Positions 1-6,066 of a stretch of DNA of 64,000 nucleotides are shown here, piece after piece. This DNA is from Chryseosolibacter sp964493505. GTDB lineage: Bacteria > Bacteroidota > Bacteroidia > Cytophagales > Cyclobacteriaceae. The notes under the pieces were generated by a model that searched no databases, was not told where the DNA came from, and saw only the letters and a list, made by a program, of their open reading frames with translations. The position numbers and the translations under genes are program-made. Location: the NCBI GenBank assembly GCA_964493505.1, contig CAZBNP010000005.1, forward strand, positions 1 to 64,000. Reading direction: 5' to 3'. How positions within the stretch are numbered: position 1 is the stretch's first letter; each line of letters opens with the position of its first letter.

Positions 1-375
1 CTCGAATACTGGCTTCCTCAGATACACCGGTAGCTTATCCATCCCCGACATATTCTTCAACACGCCTACGTGCCGAAGCACTTCGGCGCGCAAGTACAAA
101 CAGCCACCGGTCCAGGTCGCTCTCCAGCTCTTCTTCGCCTTTAACAAAATTAACCAATTCCAGGTAGAAAAATTCAAGGAATCGAGTACTACTGCGCCGA
201 GTTCTTCCGTATCGCCGACGAACTCGTTCTTGTCGTAAGTGAGGTCAACTATAGTCTTTCGTTCCCTGAACAATCCGTTTATAAAGGCAATGAGCAGATC
301 CTTGTTTGGTTCGGAGGCAAAAATCCGCTTGAAACCAAAATCGCTGGTAGGGTCGATGTAACGAGGGTGATCCAT
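1..375 (-). pseudogene. Rpn-family nuclease/transposase-like gene, decayed, cut by window edge
   Basis: Read on the minus strand from an ATG at 375, the frame opens with IDPTSDFGFKRIF, EPNKDLLIAFINGLF and TYDKNEFVGDTEELG, the N-terminus of Rpn (PD-(D/E)XK recombination-promoting nuclease/putative transposase) proteins. Homology stops near residue 65 (about 181). It resumes in another frame with FLEFFYLELVNF and EEELESDLDRWLFVL, which belong far downstream in the family, so roughly 80 codons appear deleted. A 34-bp insertion at 61-94 then returns the sequence to the first frame for LKNMSGMDKLPVYLRKPVFE. The first frame is open to the window edge, but its middle third is nonsense. Family members are usually near 300 residues. 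The assignment is confident; how the deletion arose is inference. Confidence 0.85.
61..94. repeat. 34-bp palindrome-bearing insertion in Rpn pseudogene
   Basis: Rpn proteins normally run from DRWLFVL directly into KNMSxMDKLP. Here 34 bp separate those codons and shift the frame. The insert holds a perfect 7-bp inverted repeat, GCCGAAG at 72-78 and CTTCGGC at 81-87. This resembles a REP-like or very small mobile palindrome. Whether it recurs in the genome cannot be seen here. Confidence 0.55.
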
Positions 376-473
376 TTTATGGTGGATGTTACACGGCGAA
401 GTTACACAAGCGAGTTGTCGCGTACTATTTTTGGGGAAACAGAAAACCAGACTATGAATGAGGCGGCTATCGT

Positions 474-499
474 CAACCCGGGCTTGAAATCCCGGGTTG
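474..499. repeat. Intergenic palindrome (CAACCCGGG / CCCGGGTTG)
   Basis: A 9-bp perfect inverted repeat, CAACCCGGG at 474-482 and CCCGGGTTG at 491-499, with an 8-nt loop (CTTGAAAT). It lies about 20 bp past the 3' end of the sulfatase gene. There is no T-run on either strand, so a REP-type repeat fits better than an intrinsic terminator. The rest of the 376-520 gap shows nothing recognisable. Confidence 0.5.
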
Positions 500-520
500 G
501 TTCACGGGTCGAGATGAAAT

Positions 521-1921
521 CTAGCGGTCTACGTAATCATCACCCGTTTCGCGGAGCCATTCCTGAAGATTTTTCCTGAGCCTGTCCTTGACCACTTGAT
601 AGTTCGCGGCATAGGCGAGGTTTTGTGTTTCGCCCGGGTCATTCCAAAGATCAAACAACTGCTCGGGGTTTTGCCCCTGGTTGAATGTCGCATACTTGAA
701 TCGCCTGTCGCGGATCATTCTGCCGTGCCTGGTGGTGTCAAATCTGTCGTCGGCGAGCTGAACTACCAGGTATTCGCGCAGGGCAGAATCCGGGTGTTCC
801 AGCGCTGGGCGTAAGCTTCTACCCGTGAAATCCGGCGCATCTTTGATGCCCGCGTAGTCGCAAAGCGTGGGAACAACGTCCATCCCGGAAACAAGCTGAC
901 GGCGATCAATTCTTCCTTCGGGAATGTGCCCCGGCCAGCTGATGATGAAAGGAACTGTGGCAGCCTCTTCATAAAAGTTCAGTTTCGCCGCCCAACGGTG
1001 TGCCGCGGCACCGTCGCCGTGGTCGCTGGTTAATACGATGATCGTATTATCTGTCAATCCGTTTTCATCCAACGCCTGGAGGAGTCGCGCTATTTCGGCG
1101 TCGACCATTTCAGCAAAGCGATAATAATGATACAGGTAGGCACGCCAGTCGTTTTCCGAATAGTGCTTCGTCAGCAGCAACTCGTCGCCGTAGTGGTCCA
1201 TCTCGCGTTTTGTTTCATAGAACTCGGGTTCCTTCATATCCGGATTGAAGTTCGGGGGTAATTCCGGGAGGGGATCACTGATCGCTGTGTATTTGGCGTA
1301 GCTGTCGGGTCTCCGGGGCACGTGGCAAATATCGTGAGGGTTGTGCAGTTGCACTGCGAGCAGGAAAGGTTGCGCACCGTCCTGTTCCGCGATGAAACCG
1401 ATAGCCGAATCTGTTATCGGAGCATCTGTGTCGACGCCGAGGCCCCAGCTTTCCCCGAGCGGTTTAAAGGGGAGAACCGTGAATCCATTTACCGAATCAA
1501 TACCTCTGCTCTGCGGGTATGAGTCGGGCAGGTGCCACTTACCTGCCCAGGCAGTCCTGTATCCTGCCTGGCTGAAGATTTGCCCGACAGTAGGATATCG
1601 GTTTGAAAGGGAGTTGGTGTTCCATACCACACCCGTCTCATGCGGTAACCGGCCTGTAATAATACTGCTCCGCGACGGACCGCAGACCGGAGATGTGCAA
1701 TACGACTCGGTGAAGTACACACCTCTGCTTGCGATATGATCCATCGCCGGCGTGTTTAGGTTAGGATTGCCCGATGCGCTGAGCAAATCGTTCGTCTGCT
1801 GATCGGTGAGGATGATGAGAACATTGGGTCTCTGCGTTTCGGATGACCGATCGGCTGACTGACATCCGGCGACTATCGCAATCAAGCAAATAATCGGGAC
1901 ACTCTTGGTGAATGATTTCAT
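521..1921 (-). CDS. Sulfatase family lipoprotein
   Basis: A 466-residue arylsulfatase/alkaline-phosphatase-superfamily enzyme that should hydrolyse sulfate esters, possibly on sulfated glycans, outside the cytoplasm. The N-terminus is a lipoprotein signal with lipobox VAGC (Cys20). The sulfatase core begins at RPNVLIILTDQQ (residues 31-42), whose Asp belongs to the calcium site. The signature C80-G-P-S-R84, followed by SSIITGR, marks Cys80 as the residue expected to become formylglycine. A second metal motif, TSDHGD, lies near residue 300. The gene stands alone between the Rpn pseudogene and the SRPBCC/DinB gene. No SusCD pair or maturase is adjacent, although a decayed SusCD pair lies about 3.3 kb away. 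The sulfatase family is certain; the substrate is unknown. Confidence 0.92.
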   Translation of the reverse strand: MKSFTKSVPIICLIAIVAGCQSADRSSETQRPNVLIILTDQQTNDLLSASGNPNLNTPAMDHIASRGVYFTESYCTSPVCGPSRSSIITGRLPHETGVVWNTNSLSNRYPTVGQIFSQAGYRTAWAGKWHLPDSYPQSRGIDSVNGFTVLPFKPLGESWGLGVDTDAPITDSAIGFIAEQDGAQPFLLAVQLHNPHDICHVPRRPDSYAKYTAISDPLPELPPNFNPDMKEPEFYETKREMDHYGDELLLTKHYSENDWRAYLYHYYRFAEMVDAEIARLLQALDENGLTDNTIIVLTSDHGDGAAAHRWAAKLNFYEEAATVPFIISWPGHIPEGRIDRRQLVSGMDVVPTLCDYAGIKDAPDFTGRSLRPALEHPDSALREYLVVQLADDRFDTTRHGRMIRDRRFKYATFNQGQNPEQLFDLWNDPGETQNLAYAANYQVVKDRLRKNLQEWLRETGDDYVDR

Positions 1922-2079
1922 ACGTAATCTCAGTGAATAGCTGGAGCAGATTGTGCTCAGGCAATGTGGCCGTACAACGGCGAAATCACAAACTGAATGG
2001 TTCAGACGGAGATACTTACGGATAAAAGGTTGTCACCCGTATATATATACCTGGTACAACGTTCTTTCTCCCGCCGTGG

Positions 2080-3138
2080 CTAGTTTGCCGGGAACCCAGG
2101 ACTCGCCTTTACTTCTTCAATCTGAAGGGTATGTCGTGCCGTATGGCCCGCGAGAAACAATAGATACTGATACACATCCACCGCCCCGGCCGGTGCATCA
2201 TTGACCCGGTCGCGCATGGCTGACACAGGTGTATCGTTGATAAACGACAGGACCTCAGCCCGCTGCTCCTTCAACGCTTCCAACGCCGCCCCTGCATCCT
2301 CGTACTTCCCTCTTGCCATTAGAGACTCCATGGCCTTGAATTTCTTGCTGCGGTCGGTAACCATCGACTTAATGTCCTCATCCGAAATTTTGATTTCGTT
2401 GCGCCGCTCGGGGTTAGCCGGTTTCTCCATGTACTGTTTCACCAAGCCAAAGAGCATGTCTTCTGTCAGCACAATATGCTCCAGGCATTGACTGACGGAC
2501 CAGACACTGTCGGAAGGGTGATAATGCAACTGCCCTGGCGTCAATGACGCAACGGACCTTTCGAGTGTATTGTAGGTTTTCCGGTAATAGTCAAGCAACG
2601 CCGTGCTGCCACCGGACGGACTTTCAGCTTCCAGCACCTCCTTCAGGTTTTGGACCCCGGTATCGAAGTCCTTGTTCATATCCATAAACAAGCTCACCAG
2701 ATTCCAGGGGCGTGAAGATTTCCCTACGATTCCCCAGGTTACTTCTGTCTGACCCTGGTTCACCTCTTTCAAAGCAAAAAAACCTTGCGGTGGCTCACCA
2801 AAACCAAAATCCAGTATTGATAAAACTGAATCGTGTTCCACAATCCGCGTAATGGTCTGCGAACCGTCGCCCACGACCTCGCTCTCCCAGTTCAAGACAA
2901 AACCTTCGGTTCCATCCGTCCCTTCGGATGCTATTTTGATGGCAGGATCCATCTTAAACCAAACACTAAAATCCCTCTGATTGCCAACCTGCCTCACGTA
3001 ATCAAAAACTTCCTGCCGGGGCCTATCAATGGTCACTGTTCCCTGCGCTTTGAAATCCGTAGGCGCAAACAGCGAAGCAATCAACGGTATGGCTATCAGG
3101 ACTGCAAGTACGATAAGACTAATTTTAAGAATTTTCAT
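2080..3138 (-). CDS. SRPBCC domain-DinB domain fusion protein
   Basis: About 352 residues with two modules. An N-terminal membrane segment (MKILKISLIVLAVLIAIPLI) precedes an SRPBCC/polyketide-cyclase-like domain (APTDFKAQGTVTIDRPRQ onward) to about residue 170. A DinB-superfamily four-helix domain follows (LLDYYRKTYNTLERSVASL, WSVSQCLEHIVLTED, and the C-terminal GHTARHTLQIEEV). DinB-like proteins often bind a metal through His residues, and candidates are present. I chose the ATG at 3138, which is preceded by TAAAGG. An upstream in-frame start would put about 30 unlikely residues before the hydrophobic segment and overlap the next gene. It belongs to a same-strand run of small SRPBCC/VOC genes. 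The biochemical role is unknown. Confidence 0.85.
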   Translation of the reverse strand: MKILKISLIVLAVLIAIPLIASLFAPTDFKAQGTVTIDRPRQEVFDYVRQVGNQRDFSVWFKMDPAIKIASEGTDGTEGFVLNWESEVVGDGSQTITRIVEHDSVLSILDFGFGEPPQGFFALKEVNQGQTEVTWGIVGKSSRPWNLVSLFMDMNKDFDTGVQNLKEVLEAESPSGGSTALLDYYRKTYNTLERSVASLTPGQLHYHPSDSVWSVSQCLEHIVLTEDMLFGLVKQYMEKPANPERRNEIKISDEDIKSMVTDRSKKFKAMESLMARGKYEDAGAALEALKEQRAEVLSFINDTPVSAMRDRVNDAPAGAVDVYQYLLFLAGHTARHTLQIEEVKASPGFPAN

Positions 3139-3173
3139 AACCTTTAGAATTGGTAGTGTAATATCGTTCCCGA

Positions 3174-3593
3174 TCATCTGGCGGGACGCTCCGCGTATTG
3201 CCTGAATTGGTTGAGGATCGCCTGCCACCCGGCTTTTTGCATATCCACCGGATTCTCCTCCTCCGCATCAAACACCGTGGCAATCCGTACGGTGTCACCT
3301 ACAGTTTCAAAGGAGGTGATCACGCTGCGGCCGTCCGGCATGGTGTACGCCAGCTTCTTTAGAGGCTCAACCTCATCATAGACCGCGGTAAAATCAAAAC
3401 CGCCACTGCCATCCTTCGCCTCCATGCGGGCGAAATAGGTTCCACCCGTACGGAGGTCGTTACGGGCTTCGGGACAATGCCAGTCGCTGGAAGCAAAATT
3501 CCAATGGACGATGTGCCCGGGATCTGTATAATATCGCCATACATCGCTCAAACTACCCCGAACAATGGCATCAACAGAGATAGACTTCTTCAT
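3174..3593 (-). CDS. SRPBCC (AHSA1/START-like) family protein
   Basis: A 139-residue single-domain SRPBCC protein. The N-terminal pattern (SVDAIVRGSLSDVWRYYTDP, HIVHWNFASSDWHCPEA), the central FDFTAVYDEVEPLKKLAYTM, and a C-terminal helix starting near GWQAILNQF are typical of the Aha1-C-like branch, which offers a hydrophobic ligand cavity. Related genes in Bacteroidota often sit beside DinB, VOC or ArsR genes, as here. The ligand is unknown. The gap to the downstream SRPBCC-DinB gene is 35 bp, so co-transcription is likely. Confidence 0.88.
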   Translation of the reverse strand: MKKSISVDAIVRGSLSDVWRYYTDPGHIVHWNFASSDWHCPEARNDLRTGGTYFARMEAKDGSGGFDFTAVYDEVEPLKKLAYTMPDGRSVITSFETVGDTVRIATVFDAEEENPVDMQKAGWQAILNQFRQYAERPAR

Positions 3594-3612
3594 ATCGCGT
3601 GACCTTTCTGAA

Positions 3613-4029
3613 TTACTTCTTGGCGGGAAAACTGATCATCCAGCAAACACCGAACTTGTCTTCAAATGAACCAAAGTAGTCGCCCCAGAACATATCTGCC
3701 ATCGGCATCTCTACTTTGCCTCCTTCTGAGAGTCCCTTAAAAAGACGGTCTGCTTCTTCCCGCGAGTCGGTGGTAACCGAGATATAATTGTTGTTGCCTT
3801 GTTTCAGTACGTGTCCCTGACTGGGCAAGATATCGGAAGCCATCAAATGCTGGTTGCCCAATGTGACCGACACATGCATCGCGCGGTTCTTCTCTGCGGC
3901 CGGTAATTCGTCCATTCCGGGTACTTCGCTCATCTTCTGAATAAAAATTTGTCCGCCAAAAACGGAGTGGTAAAACCGGATCGCTTCCTCGGCGTTACCA
4001 TCGAAATTGAGATAGGGATTGAATGTCAT
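3613..4029 (-). CDS. VOC family protein, PhnB-like
   Basis: A 138-residue glyoxalase/bleomycin-resistance-fold protein of the PhnB type. The start NPYLNFDGNAEEAIRFYHSVFGG, the central MHVSVTLGNQHLMASD and the C-terminal FWGDYFGSFEDKFGVCWMI are hallmarks. This family is widespread and mostly of unknown function, and the PhnB name does not imply phosphonate metabolism. It lies 19 bp from the SRPBCC gene and 18 bp from the next VOC gene, consistent with one small operon. Confidence 0.9.
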   Translation of the reverse strand: MTFNPYLNFDGNAEEAIRFYHSVFGGQIFIQKMSEVPGMDELPAAEKNRAMHVSVTLGNQHLMASDILPSQGHVLKQGNNNYISVTTDSREEADRLFKGLSEGGKVEMPMADMFWGDYFGSFEDKFGVCWMISFPAKK

Positions 4030-4047
4030 AAATGTTTTGTTTTTAGT

Positions 4048-4446
4048 CTAAGTCATGGAAAACAGCCCGAAGGGATTTTCTTCAGTATCTAGGCACAAAG
4101 AACAATATCCAAATTCTCCCAATGAAAACTTGCTGCGGTCTATTCTGCCCCCCGCGGCAACTACACGACCTTCCTCTACACTGCAGTCCATACAAGGAAA
4201 ATACACCATCGTATTAACGGAAGCGCCGTCTCCTTCCTTCGTTCCCCGCATCTCAATAAGCGCACCGGAGACTGACGTTTCGTTCATATCTCCCGGAGCG
4301 GAGAAAAATGACATCTTCGCGTCACCGGCGCTCTCGGGCATGGGCATGTCGTGAAAGTTGGTACCGAGAACGGCGTGATAGAATTTCTTGGCTCGCGCAA
4401 TGTCCTTGACATAGATCTCGAACCAGCAAATAACGTTGTTATTCAT
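4048..4446 (-). CDS. VOC family protein
   Basis: About 132 residues from the ATG at 4446; the longer TTG start at 4473 only adds a basic, non-homologous stretch. CWFEIYVKDIARAKKFYHAVLG at the start and NPFGLFSM at the end are the usual ends of a paired beta-alpha-beta-beta-beta VOC domain. FPCMDCSVEEGRVVAAGGRI sits in the second half. It resembles small VOC proteins annotated as lactoylglutathione-lyase-like, but the metal and glutathione residues cannot be assigned with confidence, so no enzyme activity is claimed. Confidence 0.87.
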   Translation of the reverse strand: MNNNVICWFEIYVKDIARAKKFYHAVLGTNFHDMPMPESAGDAKMSFFSAPGDMNETSVSGALIEMRGTKEGDGASVNTMVYFPCMDCSVEEGRVVAAGGRIDRSKFSLGEFGYCSLCLDTEENPFGLFSMT

Positions 4447-4519
4447 TCTCTTAGATTTCGTCGATGACAACAAAGGTATCAGAGCGGAGCGCCGGACATC
4501 TTATCCTATGGCAAGAAAA

Positions 4520-5089
4520 TCAGATTTCTTTCCTTATCCGGCTAAAGGATGTTTCGGTAATGCCAAGATAGCTGGCAATGTTTCGCAAAGGCGCCTGTAA
4601 GATTACCTGCGGCTTTTCTTTGATCAGTTGCAGATAGCGCTCCTTCGCAGAAGTGGTGACCATACCAAGGAAACGTTGCTTGAAGCGAAAGAGGCTGTTC
4701 GTCATCCACAGCCGGCCCCATTCGGGAAATCCACCTATGGAATGAAACAACTCCTGAAAAACGTTGAAATCGATCTTCCAGCATTCACAGTCTGTGAGTG
4801 CCTGGATATTCTCGGGAGTGGGAATTCTGTTGAAAAGGGAAAGTACTTCGATCGCGACCTCTGATTCACAAAAAAAATCCGTTGTGATATCGTTACCCCC
4901 GGTATCATGTACAAAGGCTCGCATGAGACCTTTTTCGATGATCAGATAGCTATCGGCTGTCTGCCCGTGCTCCAGAATATAATCGCCCTTTTTATAGGTC
5001 ACCCTGGCATGCGCCTCAATAAGTCGCTCCAGTTCTTCGTGGCGGATCATCGGATGGGAATAAATCTGCGACAGAAGCTGGCTTTTCAT
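4520..5089 (-). CDS. Crp/Fnr-family transcriptional regulator
   Basis: A 189-residue regulator with an N-terminal cyclic-nucleotide-binding-like beta barrel (about residues 25-115: KKGDYILEHGQTADSYLIIEKG, FFCESEVAIE). A C-terminal winged helix-turn-helix follows, with recognition region APLRNIASYLGITETSFSRIR (the C-terminal end is short). This form is common in Bacteroidota, usually without an established cyclic-nucleotide ligand. It is 73 bp upstream of the VOC/SRPBCC run in the same direction and may regulate it, which is inference from position only. Confidence 0.92.
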   Translation of the reverse strand: MKSQLLSQIYSHPMIRHEELERLIEAHARVTYKKGDYILEHGQTADSYLIIEKGLMRAFVHDTGGNDITTDFFCESEVAIEVLSLFNRIPTPENIQALTDCECWKIDFNVFQELFHSIGGFPEWGRLWMTNSLFRFKQRFLGMVTTSAKERYLQLIKEKPQVILQAPLRNIASYLGITETSFSRIRKEI

Positions 5090-5174
5090 GCAATGCTATA
5101 GATTGAGAAACAAGTTTAGTGATGGCGGCGAATATTTACAAATAAGAAGGTAGGGCGATAGTGACAAAAAAATT

Positions 5175-5210
5175 GAAAAAACCTGCAGGCATCGCAAGCC
5201 TGCAGGCATC
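5175..5210 (-). terminator. Rho-independent terminator of the decayed susD locus
   Basis: Read on the minus strand just past the susD remnant: a 9-bp stem, CCTGCAGGC paired with GCCTGCAGG, followed by TTTTTTC. On the plus strand this appears as CCTGCAGGCATC repeated at 5182-5193 and 5199-5210. The terminator outlived most of the operon it served. Confidence 0.65.
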
Positions 5211-5218
5211 TTCACAAG

Positions 5219-5591
5219 TCAATACCCGTCATTCTGAGTCAGTACCGGGTTGAGAAGTCTCTCTTCCGCGGGGATCGGAAGAAGGTCCTTATGCGGTGCG
5301 TAATATTGCAGGGTCATCCTGAGTGTAGTGAGGTGATATTCTGGGGCCAAGTACCCGAGCGGGGGTCGTGAGATCGTTGGTGAGTCCAAAGTAATCATCA
5401 ATGTAGTCGCCCTGAAAAGCGTGACTATGCATCAGGTGAAAGTAAACACCCGTGATAGCCGCTATACCGTCCGCTTCGTTTACATAAAAACGGTCGGGGT
5501 CGATTAGCTCCCTCGGCGCTTCCTCCAGGAAGGAGTCACAAGCCGCCAACACGGTAGCTATAATCAGGAATGAGTATATAAACTTTTTCAT
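5219..5591 (-). pseudogene. SusD/RagB lipoprotein remnant with internal deletion
   Basis: The start MKKFIYSFLIIATVLAACDS is a lipoprotein signal, and FLEEAPRELIDPDRFYVNEADGIAAITGVY is the classic SusD N-terminus. After about 100 codons the frame reaches a stop at 5289. In a second frame the locus resumes with YAPHKDLLPIPAEERLLNP and ends in a tract (5219-5300) typical of the last 25 residues of SusD proteins. SusD proteins normally have about 450-600 residues, so roughly three quarters is missing and the ends are joined out of frame. SusD would bind glycans on the outer membrane with its SusC partner. This copy cannot work. Confidence 0.88.
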
Positions 5592-5612
5592 CTTTGAAAT
5601 ATTTAAAGTCAA

Positions 5613-5789
5613 TTAGAAGGTAAGTTCGATCCCTGCCATAAAGACCCGTGCGTAGGGATAGCCGAAGTTATAGTATCCTCTTAGCCGGTCGTTTGTCCCG
5701 AATCCGCTGGATTCCGGATCGTCTCCCGTGAAGCTATTGGAGATCAGTTGAAAGACATTCGTTCCCGACAAGTAGACGCGGGCAAATCC
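5613..5789 (-). pseudogene. SusC/TonB-dependent receptor, C-terminal remnant
   Basis: The last 59 codons of a SusC-like outer-membrane transporter: ARVYLSGTNVFQLISNSFTG, GDDPESSGFG, NFGYPYARVFMAGIELTF, then a stop. This matches the final beta strands of SusC proteins, including the aromatic C-terminal residue. Upstream of about 5789 the homology ends abruptly and the DNA encodes a sigma-factor fragment on the other strand. The stop lies 21 bp from the susD remnant's ATG, the usual susC-susD order. Confidence 0.85.
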
Positions 5790-5927
5790 CTCAAGGAGAT
5801 CGCCCGCTATCTCCGGCTTTCCGAAAAAGCGATCGAGTACCACCTGAGCCGTTCACTCAAACATTTGAGAATGTACCTGCGGGATACTCTACTTTTCCTC
5901 TTATTACTTTTTCTAATCACGCCTTGA
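5781..5927 (+). pseudogene. ECF RNA polymerase sigma factor, C-terminal remnant
   Basis: On the plus strand, 48 codons ending at a TGA (5925-5927) read GKSLKEIARYLRLSEKAIEY followed by HLSRSLKHLRMYLRD and a hydrophobic tail. This is sigma region 4.2 of Bacteroidota ECF sigma factors, whose usual form is SxKEIAxxLxxSxKTVEYHxxxALKxLR. Nothing of region 2 is present. It abuts the susC remnant head to head at about 5781-5789. The 139 bp that follow, up to the next gene, show nothing recognisable. Confidence 0.8.
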
Positions 5928-6066
5928 CCAGAGGCAGACCGGCTGTGCGACCACGGCCACATGTTGAACTCCCACGACCAGTTCGACAAGCAATCCCTTC
6001 AAGCGTATTAACTTTGAAGGAAAGCCGATTGAGGGGATGGGTGATAGAACCAGTCGCAACGCCGTT

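Noticed and set aside
367..579. A 70-codon plus-strand frame between the Rpn pseudogene and the sulfatase
   Set aside because: It spans the palindrome at 474-499 and ends inside the sulfatase gene; no features support it.
2080..5089. The SRPBCC/DinB/VOC/Crp run as a new resistance or detoxification operon
   Set aside because: The families are individually common in Bacteroidota and nothing ties them to one substrate; co-location alone is weak evidence.
5169..5210. CCTGCAGGCATC direct repeats as an attachment site
   Set aside because: The two copies are explained as the two arms of a minus-strand terminator.
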